Source: Alteromonas oceanisediminis (lineage in GTDB: Bacteria > Pseudomonadota > Gammaproteobacteria > Enterobacterales > Alteromonadaceae). Taken from it: DNA of 64,000 nucleotides. A program made the position numbers and the translations under genes. The notes beneath the pieces were generated by a model. The model saw only the letters and a program-made list of their open reading frames with translations, made no database searches and was not told where the DNA came from. Shown one piece after another: positions 45,541 through 56,440 of the stretch. Where the stretch lies: positions 124,001 through 188,000 of the forward strand of contig NZ_JAHCTA010000004.1 of the NCBI RefSeq assembly GCF_018474025.1, written 5' to 3'. How positions within the stretch are numbered: position 1 is the stretch's first letter; every line of letters begins with the position of its first letter.

Positions 45541-48054
45541 TTACTGTGAAGAAAGGTTTAACTCCATGATTTTATTTGCTTCAATCTCAGCCTCTGTGAA
45601 CAACATGGGGCGTAACTGCGGTTGACTGGAATACAATAGTGTCTGATCCAGAAAATGGTCGCTGTCGCGATTCGATGATTGCGAATACGTTAAGATACCA
45701 TTAGCTTGTGGACCGTCCTCTGTAAAGTTCATCACTATCATCCAGCTGCTTCCGTAATTGATGTGGTAACCCTCGCCTTCTGCGCTTAAACGCGTGCTGC
45801 TATTAATGGGTGCATAGCTGTGGCGTGGAAGTAGCGTTGGATCATTGCTGCGTGTGTCAAACACATTAAATCCGCCTTCAATGTTGTGCGCACCACCCCA
45901 GGGCAATTTATTACCCGACGGTTGACCGGCAACGGTGCTACGTTCCACAAATTGAACCTCGCCCATGGTTGCATCAAGTGCGATACCCGCAGTCTGCATG
46001 TTCACAATCGCACGTGCAAAATGTTCTAGTGTAGTGTCTGTCGCGGCCAATTCACGCGGTGTATTCACCGGATCGGCTGCATCAAACGGCACAACCCACT
46101 GTGGTGCACGATTAAATTGAAATGCAAATTCTCTGAACAGTGGTGCACCTGAACTCATCAGGTTCATTCTACCGTCCCACCCGGCCAGCGCTGTACAGCC
46201 TTCACTGAGGTTAACGGCATTACCATCCACCATGACCGGATCATCGCCGCGCGCCTCACACTGGCTCAGCAGTTGCGTTGCCACCGATTCGCCTAAATAA
46301 TTGCGATTGTTGAGCAACGCTTCCTCAACTTCAGCCGGTGAAAAGAGATTGTCACTGCCAGAACTATCTGCGAGCAGGCGGTGAGCCATTCTTGAACGTA
46401 GTGACTGCTGATTATCGACTTGGCCATACAATGGTGACACGCCCGTGATCGGATTCTCTAAATTCGTCAGCCAGAAGCTGTCATTCGAATTCTGGACATA
46501 ATCCGACCCCTCATATTTTGGTGCCTCTTCATAGGGTACTGGTCGGTCAAAATCAAATGCCGACAAAAAGCCAGGCAGCACCGTAAACCCTGCCGCAGCA
46601 CGAGTCTGAACTAACAGTGGATTCGTGGTTAATTCATTGATCGCCGTTGCAGTAAGGCGCGGTACAGTCGAGTCGTCAATGTAAAACACCTGACCATCTT
46701 TGGATGTTGCCATGGTGTTATTAAAAATAACGCCATCATAGTCTTTGAAAGCCTGCTTGAACTCATCCATATCGTTGGCAAGGTTCATGGCTAACCAGTG
46801 ATCAATGACATCAAAATTAGGTAAGTTTGCATCCTTTATCGCAAACGCATTGCCACCCGGCCCCCACTCAAAATTTCCCGGTACAACGACCATAGGGCCA
46901 TAATTTGTGGAATAACTGGTTTTAGCCAGCTTAATGGTTTGCCCGGGTCCGACCGCAACGTCAATCTCATGGGTTTGGGAAAATATCGTACGAGGACTTC
47001 CATCCACCGTATGTGATAGGTTTGAATCATCCTCTAATGACAATTGATACATCACAAAATGCTCTGCCGTAGAAAACGTATGAGTCCATGCAACATTTTC
47101 ATTGAAACCGATGTTAACTGCACCCGGCAGCCCCATCAGCGAGCCGCCTGTTACATCCAGATGGCCTGGGATTGTTGTGTGAAACTGCCAGAATCGCAAT
47201 GCTCCGGTGTGGGGGAAGTGCGGATTCGCCAATAGAATCCCTTGCCCATTTTCCGTCTTATCACTGCCTAAGCCCCAACCATTTGAACCAAGATCCAACG
47301 GATTCATTTCAGGCAGTTCGACGGTAGGACTCATGCGGGGCATCATTTCTTCAGGGCTATTAACCGGCGTTGGTAGAAAACTTTCACCTGGCGGTGCGGC
47401 TACAAACATCGCACTGAGAAAATTCGCCGCACCCGGCAGTAAGGCAACGCCTAGTGAATACGTTAATAAATCAACGCTATCGATAGGCTGAACCCAGGGT
47501 TGTCCTGCACAACGACCGTCGATATTGGCCGAGCCTGTCTCACTTAGATAGCGGTTATAGCCCTGAGTGTAGCCTGACAGCATGGCCCGAGTATTTGCCG
47601 AAAGTGACGCGAAATTCTCCTCTGCAATGTCGCGAATACCTAGCGTTAGGAAGCCGAAATCGTTGATCAAATGAGCAGAGTCACCACTGCCCGGATTCAT
47701 GTCAGGACCATAAAATTTAGCACGTTGGGAATTGTACCGGATGATTTGGTCGGCAAGCACACAAATGTTGTCTTTAGCAAACGCGTACCCTACGCCATAC
47801 GACATACTTTCAAGGTTGTCCGCTGTCACGTGCGGCACACCATAGGTCGTCCAGCGAATATTCGCCTCAAGTACACCATCACTATCAAAGTTTGGAACCG
47901 CTGGAGCCGGCGTTGGGGGTGAAACGGGAGGGGGTGGCGTAGGCTGTTGGGGAACATCAGCAAAATCGTTGTCATTGCCGCCACAAGCGGTTAAACCAAT
48001 CACACTTAGCGCCAGTGCAGTGCGTTTAAAAAGTGGCTTGAATTGCCAAATCAT
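45541..48054 (-). CDS. Penicillin acylase-family lipoprotein (Ntn hydrolase)
   Basis: An 837-residue exported lipoprotein. The lipobox LSVIGLTACGG (Cys 24) is followed by a Pro-rich linker (QPTPPPPVSPPTPAPAVP). The autocatalytic site is LDLGSNGWGLGS: the Ser (about residue 257) becomes the N-terminal nucleophile of the large subunit. LLANPHFPHTG and NIGFNENVAWTHTFSTAEHF are family motifs. Such enzymes hydrolyse amides including acyl-homoserine lactones, penicillins or aculeacin-like acyl peptides; the substrate here is unknown. The ATG at 48054 has GGAGAG upstream; the ATG four codons earlier has no spacing to a ribosome binding site. Confidence 0.9.
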   Translation of the reverse strand: MIWQFKPLFKRTALALSVIGLTACGGNDNDFADVPQQPTPPPPVSPPTPAPAVPNFDSDGVLEANIRWTTYGVPHVTADNLESMSYGVGYAFAKDNICVLADQIIRYNSQRAKFYGPDMNPGSGDSAHLINDFGFLTLGIRDIAEENFASLSANTRAMLSGYTQGYNRYLSETGSANIDGRCAGQPWVQPIDSVDLLTYSLGVALLPGAANFLSAMFVAAPPGESFLPTPVNSPEEMMPRMSPTVELPEMNPLDLGSNGWGLGSDKTENGQGILLANPHFPHTGALRFWQFHTTIPGHLDVTGGSLMGLPGAVNIGFNENVAWTHTFSTAEHFVMYQLSLEDDSNLSHTVDGSPRTIFSQTHEIDVAVGPGQTIKLAKTSYSTNYGPMVVVPGNFEWGPGGNAFAIKDANLPNFDVIDHWLAMNLANDMDEFKQAFKDYDGVIFNNTMATSKDGQVFYIDDSTVPRLTATAINELTTNPLLVQTRAAAGFTVLPGFLSAFDFDRPVPYEEAPKYEGSDYVQNSNDSFWLTNLENPITGVSPLYGQVDNQQSLRSRMAHRLLADSSGSDNLFSPAEVEEALLNNRNYLGESVATQLLSQCEARGDDPVMVDGNAVNLSEGCTALAGWDGRMNLMSSGAPLFREFAFQFNRAPQWVVPFDAADPVNTPRELAATDTTLEHFARAIVNMQTAGIALDATMGEVQFVERSTVAGQPSGNKLPWGGAHNIEGGFNVFDTRSNDPTLLPRHSYAPINSSTRLSAEGEGYHINYGSSWMIVMNFTEDGPQANGILTYSQSSNRDSDHFLDQTLLYSSQPQLRPMLFTEAEIEANKIMELNLSSQ

Positions 48055-48182
48055 GAATCTCTCCATCCTGTAAGTAAGATCATAACGGGTATATCAAAAG
48101 GCCTAATAATTTACAAATTATTTACATCGATAGTCTTATATATTTGCGACGATGAATTCGCTCGTCTTGCGGAGGTGAGAAC

Positions 48183-48213
48183 AAAAAAGCCAGTGCAAAA
48201 GCACTGGCTTTTT
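48183..48213 (-). terminator. Terminator after the lipase gene
   Basis: The stem agccagtgc / gcactggct has an aaaa loop and flanking A and T runs; the minus-strand transcript ends in T6. It separates the lipase from the acylase gene. Confidence 0.9.
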
Positions 48214-48230
48214 GAATCACAAAACAGTGA

Positions 48231-50822
48231 TTAGTTCGCGATTACGTCAGTATTAGTGATAACAATCGCGCGACCTGATGACTGTACATAACCTGCAACC
48301 TGACGTTGCATTTCAGCCGTAACAGCCGGGTCGGATGCTGGATTCAAGCTGCTGGCGTGAGCACCAGAATTGAACTGAACAATTCCACTGACTGGTTCAG
48401 TGCTCTGCACCGTGCTGACCACCTGCTCAAGGCCAATGACACCAGCCAATGGCAACTGACCGGATAACGGCAACGCAGTAGTGATAGGGATAACCTGATC
48501 AGACGGTTTGTCTGCACCGTTACCAACTACCGTCATCATGTGCACAGGCGTGTTGCTACCGAGACGCTGACCGAAGTTAATCGGATCAGCAGAATCCAGC
48601 GACGTTTGCGCTGCAAAAGCAAACTGATTGAACACGCCGTTCACTTGTGCAAGTTGCGCAGGCGTTAAATTATCCAAAAATGTATTTACCGCCGCGACCA
48701 GTTGAGCTTCGGTTACGTCAGTAGAGCCATACAATTGCACCAATAAGGCGTTGAAATCTTCAGATGATTCACTTAACAACAAGCCCTTGATCAAGCCACC
48801 AAATGCAGGGCTTTCGATTAAGAACTGCGCGGTACCGCCGCCTGGAGACTCCAGTGATGCTGCTGTGACACCGAACAACCCGTCAATCAGCGGGTTACCC
48901 AGCGAACTGTTCGCAACTGCAGCGAAGTTTCCGCCAGTAATGGCGCCAAGCGAAACGCCCATCACCGATACTCTCGATGCGTCGATATCAGCCATCTGCG
49001 TTGTAGTTGTATCGACAAAGGCGTTTAGTCCCAAACGTACGCCCAATAGATCAGACACTGACTGACGCAAGTTGTCACGCGCGGTCGGTAAGCTACCTAA
49101 ATTCATATAGTGGGTAGCTGACACCGTGGTTGCATTGAGATCATCAACACCGTCACCGTTCAGGTCAAAGCCACGAGAACCGTGGATAGGTTGATCAATA
49201 GCCACCGTCGCAAAACCAGCCAACGATAATGCCCCTGTTATCGCGAGCATATCTTCTTTTTTAGAGGTAATACCGTGCGCCAAGATAACCACTGGCCATC
49301 CCGCTTCAGGTTTCTCAATCGGAAAACCAAGACCAGCCGCGATCTGAGCATTTGGCATGGTAACTTGCACGTCTAGCGTTTCATTACCATTATTGCCGCC
49401 GCGCGGTTGAGGAACTGGGTTGAATTTAGTGATATTGCGGTCACGATCAAGCTTTTGCCCATTAACACGTAAATCGCGTAATCCAATCGCGCTACACAAG
49501 CCGTCATTTGGACCCGGCGTTGCCGTGGCAAGCACCTCTGGTGATGCACCAGCGAGTACGATGCCCGAATCACATGCGGCTTCCCAGAACTGATTCACCG
49601 GAGCAAGCGGATTTTCAGCCGACGGGATGCCCAAGTAATACGGCAGCGAGATACTCGCTTCTAAACGGTTTGCCGCACAGAAAGGCCCTGCTTGGCCCAA
49701 AATGCCGGTCGCAACGCCAACTGCAAAGTCATTCACCTGGCCCCATACGGGCTGTAATTGCCCCGTCACCGTACCAAACAGACCGTTACAGGTTTGAAGC
49801 GCAGAGAAATCAGTCGATTCGATCAACGGCACTAAAGGTGCCGCTTCCGGCGGCAGTTGGGAAATACCCAATTGAACTGCACCGGCTACCGTCTGTGCAT
49901 TCACAAGGCCCAGTGTTTCCATCACGTTCTGTGGCCCTGATGCATCTTCAACGACTATCGCTGGCAATGATTGACCCGCATTTGGATCGCCAGCGCCCGC
50001 GCGGGCAGCAAACTCTGCGATCATCACTTGCTTAAGCGTTTCTAGCGTGGAGATAGTAGATTGTGTTGTGAAAGCTGATACATACGTAAGCTCTTCACGA
50101 TTGAAACCTACTGTTGAGAGTGCGTCGATATGCGAATTTACCAAGCCTTGCAAACTTAATTGTGATTCAGTCGCTAATGGGAATTCATCAATATCCTGCT
50201 TTACCAGATCCCATGTGGTAGACCCTTGAACAGACTTACCAGAAGTATCCTTCAAAGCGTCTGTCATGACTAGCACGTGACCTTGTGCCGGCTTCAACGG
50301 TTTCAGAAAGACAACGTTTATCGTGCTATCACCACTTAGCGACAGCACAAAATCTTGACCAAATACTAATTCGTCACCGACTTTACAGCCTGCACTGGGC
50401 ACTTGAATAGCAGCACAATCAGGGTCACTTTGATCAAGGCCCAAAGTCGCTTCGAACAAGCGCACGCCCGCACTCAAAGTGTTTTCATCCAACGCAACGC
50501 CAGCGACAGTGTTCACCTCAATCACAAACGGGTGGCTCGTCGACCAGCCATCTAAAACGTTTAGTGCGTTTTGAGGATCGCCAAAATCAGTCGGGTCAGC
50601 AACCGGGATGTTGAGAGTGTAATCAAAGAATCCATCGTCACCCGGCAGCATCAGTAAATCATTAGGGATATTCAAATCACCGTTTGCCGGATCAAAAACA
50701 ATGCGCGAAAACGGCGTTTCAACCGGTATTTCTGCTTCGATGTAAGCGATTTTCTCACCACCACCGCAACCCACCAAACCCAATGCCATAGCGACACTGG
50801 TGCTGATAAATAGTTTTCTCAT
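48231..50822 (-). CDS. VolA/Pla-1/cef-type extracellular lipase lipoprotein
   Basis: An 863-residue lipoprotein (lipobox ALGLVGCGGG, Cys 19). The N-terminal region with FSRIVFDPANGDLNIPNDLL is characteristic of the Pla-1/cef and VolA lipases of Aeromonas, Vibrio and Alteromonadales. The alpha/beta-hydrolase part has VVILAHGITSKKEDML, QPIHGSRGFDLNGDGVDDL and the Ser nucleophile in VSVMGVSLGAITGGNF; the His is probably near GAHASSLNP. VolA in Vibrio hydrolyses lysophosphatidylcholine at the cell surface; the substrate here is an inference. AGGGAG lies 6 bases before the ATG. Confidence 0.88.
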   Translation of the reverse strand: MRKLFISTSVAMALGLVGCGGGEKIAYIEAEIPVETPFSRIVFDPANGDLNIPNDLLMLPGDDGFFDYTLNIPVADPTDFGDPQNALNVLDGWSTSHPFVIEVNTVAGVALDENTLSAGVRLFEATLGLDQSDPDCAAIQVPSAGCKVGDELVFGQDFVLSLSGDSTINVVFLKPLKPAQGHVLVMTDALKDTSGKSVQGSTTWDLVKQDIDEFPLATESQLSLQGLVNSHIDALSTVGFNREELTYVSAFTTQSTISTLETLKQVMIAEFAARAGAGDPNAGQSLPAIVVEDASGPQNVMETLGLVNAQTVAGAVQLGISQLPPEAAPLVPLIESTDFSALQTCNGLFGTVTGQLQPVWGQVNDFAVGVATGILGQAGPFCAANRLEASISLPYYLGIPSAENPLAPVNQFWEAACDSGIVLAGASPEVLATATPGPNDGLCSAIGLRDLRVNGQKLDRDRNITKFNPVPQPRGGNNGNETLDVQVTMPNAQIAAGLGFPIEKPEAGWPVVILAHGITSKKEDMLAITGALSLAGFATVAIDQPIHGSRGFDLNGDGVDDLNATTVSATHYMNLGSLPTARDNLRQSVSDLLGVRLGLNAFVDTTTTQMADIDASRVSVMGVSLGAITGGNFAAVANSSLGNPLIDGLFGVTAASLESPGGGTAQFLIESPAFGGLIKGLLLSESSEDFNALLVQLYGSTDVTEAQLVAAVNTFLDNLTPAQLAQVNGVFNQFAFAAQTSLDSADPINFGQRLGSNTPVHMMTVVGNGADKPSDQVIPITTALPLSGQLPLAGVIGLEQVVSTVQSTEPVSGIVQFNSGAHASSLNPASDPAVTAEMQRQVAGYVQSSGRAIVITNTDVIAN

Positions 50823-51209
50823 TTCTACTCCCTACAATTCTATTGTTATTCTTGTTCGACGATTAGTCTGTGCGTACTTGAGAAACCTGCCGTTCACACA
50901 AATGAACAATATTTAAACAAGTAAGACCAGTTAAGTTTGCCTAATATTATGGGCTTTGCAGCAACAATGCAAAGGTTTGTTAATACTTTGTAAGTGCATT
51001 TATCATCCACGACTTTTGAAGAGATCTGACCCGCTTAAATATTCACCACTTCCGCAAAGTATCTTCAATATCAAATCATTTGCTTTAGAGCGTGTTGACC
51101 AAAAGAGTTGTCGGTACAGGGTTATTTTAGTTTATCATTGGTTCTTTGTTTACCGCCGCAACAGTATGCTTCGGATTGCGGTTCAACGTGCTGCTAAGTA
51201 GTGATAACT
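50823..51209. other. Gene-free stretch between lipase and yciK
   Basis: About 390 AT-rich bases that must contain the divergent promoters of the lipase and yciK genes. I see no consensus promoter pair, terminator or convincing small gene. An 81-codon open frame here lacks a ribosome binding site and protein-like composition. Confidence 0.6.
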
Positions 51210-51992
51210 ATGCCTTCAACTTTTTCATTCTCTCGTTCAATATCGGTTGCGAATTCATTTACCGCCCCACTCCATGCTTTGCGCGACAAAGTCATACTGA
51301 TCACCGGCGCCGGTGATGGTATAGGTAAAGAAATAGCGCTGAGCTATGCCAAACATGGCGCAATTTGTATTTTGCTGGGCCGAACGGTCAGTAAACTGGA
51401 AGCCGTTTATGATGAAATTATTGAGTCAGGTGGACAGGAGCCGGCTATTGTTCCTCTGGATCTCAATGGCGCAACGCCACAAAATTATAGTGATATGGGT
51501 AGCACGATCATCGATCAATTCAAGCAACTCGATGGTCTCGTGCTCAACGCCAGTGTGTTAGGTATGCTATGCCCTTTTGCAGAGATTAAACCTAACGAAT
51601 GGCAAGAGGCCATGCAGGTCAATGTGAACGCTAACGCTTACCTGATTCAGGGGTTACTTCCAGCACTGAAGAAATCGCCATCAGCATCGGTTATTTTCAC
51701 GACATCGTCTGTAGGGCGCCAAGGACGCAAGTTTTGGGGTGCATACAGTGTTTCCAAATTTGCCACAGAGGGCATGATGGAAGTGCTGGCCGATGAATTT
51801 CAAGCGGAAGCAATCCGCTTCAATTGCATCAACCCGGGCGCCACGCGCACTGACATGCGCGCCAAAGCTTACCCAGCCGAGGATAAAAGTCAGCTAAAAA
51901 CACCCGAGGAGATCATGCCCACCTACCTGTATTTGATGTGTTCAGAAAGCCAATCAGTCACAGGAAGTGTGTTTGACTGCCAGCCGAAATAG
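51210..51992 (+). CDS. yciK: YciK-family short-chain oxidoreductase
   Basis: About 260 residues. The NAD(P) loop is VILITGAGDGIGKEIALSYA; the active-site Ser and Tyr-x3-Lys are in FTTSSVGRQGRKFWGAYSVSK; INPGATRTDMRAKAYPAED and the end motif match E. coli YciK. The substrate is unknown. The N-terminus has about 15 extra residues (SFSRSISVANSFTA) compared with E. coli YciK. The ATG at 51210 is preferred over the GTG at 51201; neither has a strong ribosome binding site. Confidence 0.9.
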   Translation: MPSTFSFSRSISVANSFTAPLHALRDKVILITGAGDGIGKEIALSYAKHGAICILLGRTVSKLEAVYDEIIESGGQEPAIVPLDLNGATPQNYSDMGSTIIDQFKQLDGLVLNASVLGMLCPFAEIKPNEWQEAMQVNVNANAYLIQGLLPALKKSPSASVIFTTSSVGRQGRKFWGAYSVSKFATEGMMEVLADEFQAEAIRFNCINPGATRTDMRAKAYPAEDKSQLKTPEEIMPTYLYLMCSESQSVTGSVFDCQPK

Positions 51993-52029
51993 GGGGAATA
52001 CACAAGCACCCACAAATGACTGACACGCG

Positions 52030-53688
52030 TCAACGATCTTTCCAAGTATCTCGCAGCTCTACCGTGCGGTTAAACACCAAGCGTTCTGGTGTAGAGTTGG
52101 CATCGAGGCAAAAGTAGCCTGTGCGTTCGAATTGAAAAGCGTCACCTACAGAGGCGTTGGTTAGCGACGGCTCAACCACTCCTGTTACCGTGATCAATGA
52201 ATCAGGATTGATCGTGTCAACGAAATTTTCGGCACTTGCAGGATTAGGCACGCTGAACAACCTGTCGTATAGATTAATATCAGCTTTTATGCCATGACTG
52301 CAATCAACCCAATGGATTACGCCTTTCACTTTACGCCCATCTTCTGGGTCTTTGCCAAGCGTATTTGCATCATAGGTGCAGAATATGCACGTGATATTTC
52401 CGGCATCATCCTTTTCAACACGTTCAGCTTTGATAACGTACGCATTACGAAGGCGCACTTCTTTACCCAACACTAAACGTTTGAATTTCTTATTGGCTTC
52501 TTCGCGAAAATCGTCAGCTTCAATCCAGACTTCACGACCAAATGGAAGTTCGCGATACCCCATGCTTTCATCGTTCGGATGATTCGGCGCCTTCAACGTT
52601 TCAGTCTGTTCTTGCGGATAATTCTCTATCACGATTTTGACGGGATCCAATACAGCCATCGCACGCGGCGCATTGGCATTAAGATCGTCACGAATACAGG
52701 CTTCGAGCATGCCCATTTCGACCAGATTATCCATTTTTGTGACACCGATACGCAGACAAAATTCACGGATCGACGCAGGCGTATAGCCTCGGCGCTTCAA
52801 CCCTGCGATGGTGGGCATACGTGGGTCATCCCAGCCTGATACAAAGTTTTCATCAACCAATTGAATCAATTTACGTTTACTCAAAACGGTATATTCAAGG
52901 TTCAAACGAGAAAATTCATATTGGCGCGGCGTTGCGGGTGCACTGATGTTTTCGATCACCCAGTCATACAAGCGGCGATTATCCTGAAACTCTAACGTAC
53001 ACAAACTGTGTGTGATATTTTCCAACGCATCCGATATGCAGTGTGTAAAGTCATACATCGGGTAGATGCACCACTTATCCGCAGTTTGATGGTGATGGGC
53101 GAACTTGATGCGATAAAGTACCGGATCGCGCATACACATAAACGGCGAAGCCATGTCAATTTTGGCACGTAAACTACATTCGCCTTCCTGATACTTCCCT
53201 TCACGCATCGCGATGAAGTGCTCGCGATTTTCTTCAACCGAGGTATCACGATACGGGCTGTTTGTGCCGGGTTGCGTTAATGTTCCACGCATCTCCCGCA
53301 CCGCGTCCTGCCCCGAAAAATCGACATACGCCAAGCCTTTCTCAACCAGCTCCATGGCATAGTCATAAAGCTTCTCAAAGTAATCGGACGAGTAATGAAC
53401 ATCGCCGCTCCACTGAAAGCCTAACCACTGCACGTCATTCTTTATCGCGTTAACAAAATCGATATTTTCTTTCTCAGGGTTGGTGTCATCAAAGCGCAAA
53501 TTACACTGACCTTGATAGTCACTCGCGAGCCCAAAATTTAAGCAAATCGATTTAGCGTGACCAATGTGCAAATACCCATTCGGTTCAGGAGGGAAACGCG
53601 TAGTAATTGTTTGATGCACGCCGTTTTGCAAGTCTTTTTCAATAATTTGACGGACAAAGTTGGTCGGACGGTGTTCTGTCTCGGCCAT
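52030..53688 (-). CDS. glnS: Glutaminyl-tRNA synthetase
   Basis: A 552-residue class I synthetase. The HIGH motif is in [19 protein letters not shown] and the KMSKS-like motif is [11 protein letters not shown]. The C-terminal anticodon-binding barrels end with [13 protein letters not shown]. It charges tRNA-Gln directly, as in most gammaproteobacteria. It is convergent with yciK and divergent from the LacI gene. Confidence 0.98.
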   Translation of the reverse strand: MAETEHRPTNFVRQIIEKDLQNGVHQTITTRFPPEPNGYLHIGHAKSICLNFGLASDYQGQCNLRFDDTNPEKENIDFVNAIKNDVQWLGFQWSGDVHYSSDYFEKLYDYAMELVEKGLAYVDFSGQDAVREMRGTLTQPGTNSPYRDTSVEENREHFIAMREGKYQEGECSLRAKIDMASPFMCMRDPVLYRIKFAHHHQTADKWCIYPMYDFTHCISDALENITHSLCTLEFQDNRRLYDWVIENISAPATPRQYEFSRLNLEYTVLSKRKLIQLVDENFVSGWDDPRMPTIAGLKRRGYTPASIREFCLRIGVTKMDNLVEMGMLEACIRDDLNANAPRAMAVLDPVKIVIENYPQEQTETLKAPNHPNDESMGYRELPFGREVWIEADDFREEANKKFKRLVLGKEVRLRNAYVIKAERVEKDDAGNITCIFCTYDANTLGKDPEDGRKVKGVIHWVDCSHGIKADINLYDRLFSVPNPASAENFVDTINPDSLITVTGVVEPSLTNASVGDAFQFERTGYFCLDANSTPERLVFNRTVELRDTWKDR

Positions 53689-53817
53689 TCAGGCTTTCCT
53701 CTGGTTGTCGGTGTATTACTCGCGTTGGTAATAGTACCGGATCGATTACTGACTGGCGCAAAGTATACCATCGCACTTTGATTACGATAGCGATTTATAA
53801 CATTTCTATGAAACTCA

Positions 53818-53847
53818 TTGCGCCACAGAAATGTGCTAAGGTATAAC
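53818..53847 (+). promoter_or_regulatory. Promoter of the LacI-family regulator gene
   Basis: TTGCGC (53818-53823) and TATAAC (53842-53847) are 18 bases apart and lie 34 bases upstream of the start codon. Confidence 0.6.
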
Positions 53848-53881
53848 ACTAAGATGGTTATTACGGGACAAACCAACCACA

Positions 53882-54910
53882 ATGAAGGACAAAGCGACTT
53901 CGTTTGATATCGCACACATGGCTGGGGTTTCTCAGTCGACGGTATCGCGGGCTTTAAGTAACAGTCCTCTTGTTAATAAAGAGACGCGTGAGCGCGTGCA
54001 GCGAATAGCGCGCGAAATGAATTACAAAGTGGATAAGAACGCGAGTAATTTGCGCAAACAGCGCAGTTCTACGATTGCGCTGTTATTGTTTGAAGATCCG
54101 TCTCCCGACGACTCCTTGATAAACCCTTTTTTCATGTCGATGCTTGGCAGTATTACTCGCGCATGTGCAACCTTCAACTACGACCTGTTGGTGTCGTTTC
54201 AGAACATGAACGGCGATTGGCACGCAGAATATGAAGACTCACATAAGTCTGATGGCCTTATTCTGCTTGGCTATGGCGACTATCTTGACTACCGCGATAA
54301 GTTAACGCAGTTACAGGATCAGGGTACACACTTTGTTCGCTGGGGTGCGCATGACACAGAATATCCGGGTATTTCAATTGGTTGCGATAACTACCAAGGC
54401 GGTCAAATAATTACCGAACACCTTATCCAGCAAGGTGCTAAATCGTTTGCGTTTATCGGTACCGCAGGACAACGCGCCCCCGAATTTATGGCGCGTTTCC
54501 AAGGCCACATCGACATGCTAGCCACCCACAACCTTCTGCCGCAGGAAGCCATTCAGTACAACGCGGTCTCAACTGAAGAAGCTGGCTTTGACGCAACACA
54601 AAAACTGCTTGCCAGTGGTGCTCGCCCTAATGCGCTTGTGTGTGCAAGCGACTTGATTGCCGTGGGTGCGATTAAATGTTTGAAAACCCACGGTATCGGT
54701 GTGCCTCGAGATATGTTGGTATCGGGCTACGACAATATCCCGATTTCAGGGTTTACTACGCCTACCCTCTCAACGGTGCAGCAAAATACGAAAAAAGCCG
54801 GTGAGTTGTTAGTCAGTAATTTACTAAAGTTGATTAAAGGAGAGTCCGTAGCCGACTATCTGATGCCAGCCGAATTGGTGATCAGAGAGTCCACTCAACG
54901 AGCGGACTAA
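53882..54910 (+). CDS. LacI-family regulator of the maltodextrin locus
   Basis: A 342-residue repressor. The N-terminal HTH is TSFDIAHMAGVSQSTVSRAL with the hinge NYKVDKNASNLRKQRS; the sugar-binding domain covers about 62-340 (SIGCDNYQGGQIITEHLIQQ, SGYDNIPISGFTTPTLSTV). Its place next to the transporter and glycosidases makes it a probable MalR/SusR-type regulator of them; this is inferred from context. The stop is 17 bases from the end of the convergent transporter gene. Confidence 0.9.
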   Translation: MKDKATSFDIAHMAGVSQSTVSRALSNSPLVNKETRERVQRIAREMNYKVDKNASNLRKQRSSTIALLLFEDPSPDDSLINPFFMSMLGSITRACATFNYDLLVSFQNMNGDWHAEYEDSHKSDGLILLGYGDYLDYRDKLTQLQDQGTHFVRWGAHDTEYPGISIGCDNYQGGQIITEHLIQQGAKSFAFIGTAGQRAPEFMARFQGHIDMLATHNLLPQEAIQYNAVSTEEAGFDATQKLLASGARPNALVCASDLIAVGAIKCLKTHGIGVPRDMLVSGYDNIPISGFTTPTLSTVQQNTKKAGELLVSNLLKLIKGESVADYLMPAELVIRESTQRAD

Positions 54911-54927
54911 CTGTTATCGCGTGTTCA

Positions 54928-56403
54928 CTAGGGCGTGGTCGTTGCTGCTTGCGCTTCTTGCCCTTCTTGCACCCAGAAAACTGAAATCGCGCCAAGCACC
55001 ATCGAAACACCGGCAACGATGATGATGTACTTTGCTTCATTGGCAAATACACTGCTGAGTATCCAGCCTGACAATAAGCCTGACACAATTTGCGGCGCGG
55101 CAATGGTAAAGTTAAAGATACCCATATACACGCCAGTTTTGTTCGCCGGTAAAGAGCCCGCAAGTATTGCGTAGGGCATGGCTAAAATAGCAGCCCAGGC
55201 GATACCGACGCCAATCATGGGCAGTAATAGGTTAACGGCGCCGACCGGCACTTCAACCTGAGTAATCAACAGGTTAACCGTCACGGGCGTCAGATCTTGA
55301 AAGAAGACGAAGCTGATATAGCTTAATCCGCCAAGCGCTAATGATCCTGCATAAACCCATTTACGTCCGATTTTATCAGCCAATTTCGCTAAAAAGACTG
55401 AAAATACTGCGGCAAACAGTGAATAGGCAGCAAACATGATCCCTACCCAATCACCTGCTGCACCTTTCGCATTGATGACATATTCAGGAATAATCGCCAC
55501 GGTACTGAGATAACCGGGATCAAACCATTTTGTTTCCAGCCCCCAAATATGTTGAGTAATGGCTGGCATGGTGTAAACCCACATGATGAATAACGCAAAC
55601 CACGAAAAGAACTGCACAACCGCCAGTTGCTTCATCGTCGTTGGCATTGTTTTCATCAGTTGCCAAAATCCGGCCAGACGTTGTCCCAGTGTTTTCTGTT
55701 CGGCATTTTCACGCGCCACTGCGTCCGCATCCATACCCTTATACGCATAGTACTCTTTAGGCGCATATTCTTTAGTACGGATCACTGTCCAAATTACCGT
55801 TCCTAACAATACCGTTGCGCCGATGTAAAACGCCCAGATCACTGAAGGTGCAACTTCGCCCGCTTGCGCCGTATTTTCTAAACCAATGACGTTGGTTAAA
55901 GCAAACGGTAAAATCGAACCGACGACTGCGCCAATATTGATCAGTAATGACTGCACTGAATAGCCAATGTTGCGCTGTTTTGCTGGTACCATGTCTGAAA
56001 CCAGTGCGCGAAACGGTTGAAAGCACACGTTAAACGAAGCATCCATAATCGCTAGCATCAATGCCCCAAATAGCATGGGTGCCATAAATGCAACAAACAG
56101 CGGAGCATTTGGCATTAAAAACATGCCCATTGCAGCAGCTATGGCCCCTGCAAGAATGAAAGGCCTGCGCCGTCCAAGGCGGTTCCATGTTCTATCCGAG
56201 GCCGCCCCAACGATGGGTTGAACCAAAAGCCCCATGATTGGCGCGACAAGCCAAAAGAGGCTTAACTGATGCAGATCGGCCCCTAAGTCAGACAAAATTC
56301 GACTTACGTTAGCGTTTTGCAGTGCAAAGCCAAATTGCACGCCAAGGAAGCCAAAGCTGACATTCCAAACTTGCCAGAAGCTTAATTGCGGTTGTTGTTT
56401 CAT
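54928..56403 (-). CDS. MFS sugar transporter (maltose/oligosaccharide, SLC45/GPH-like)
   Basis: A 491-residue inner-membrane protein with about 12 helices. NVSFGFLGVQFGFALQNANV and SDRTWNRLGRRRPFILAGA (loop 2-3) are typical of the SLC45/GPH-like sugar transporters found in Alteromonadales and Caulobacterales maltodextrin loci. It probably imports maltose or glucose-oligosaccharides by proton symport. It lies 37 bases after the GH13 gene and is probably in the same operon. Confidence 0.88.
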   Translation of the reverse strand: MKQQPQLSFWQVWNVSFGFLGVQFGFALQNANVSRILSDLGADLHQLSLFWLVAPIMGLLVQPIVGAASDRTWNRLGRRRPFILAGAIAAAMGMFLMPNAPLFVAFMAPMLFGALMLAIMDASFNVCFQPFRALVSDMVPAKQRNIGYSVQSLLINIGAVVGSILPFALTNVIGLENTAQAGEVAPSVIWAFYIGATVLLGTVIWTVIRTKEYAPKEYYAYKGMDADAVARENAEQKTLGQRLAGFWQLMKTMPTTMKQLAVVQFFSWFALFIMWVYTMPAITQHIWGLETKWFDPGYLSTVAIIPEYVINAKGAAGDWVGIMFAAYSLFAAVFSVFLAKLADKIGRKWVYAGSLALGGLSYISFVFFQDLTPVTVNLLITQVEVPVGAVNLLLPMIGVGIAWAAILAMPYAILAGSLPANKTGVYMGIFNFTIAAPQIVSGLLSGWILSSVFANEAKYIIIVAGVSMVLGAISVFWVQEGQEAQAATTTP

Positions 56404-56440
56404 AGGTAATGCGTGTCCCTAATTGTTGTTTTTATCTATT

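Noticed and set aside
50956-51201. 81-codon open frame upstream of yciK
   Set aside because: No ribosome binding site, unusual Cys/Tyr/Arg-rich composition, no family resemblance, and it occupies the expected promoter region.
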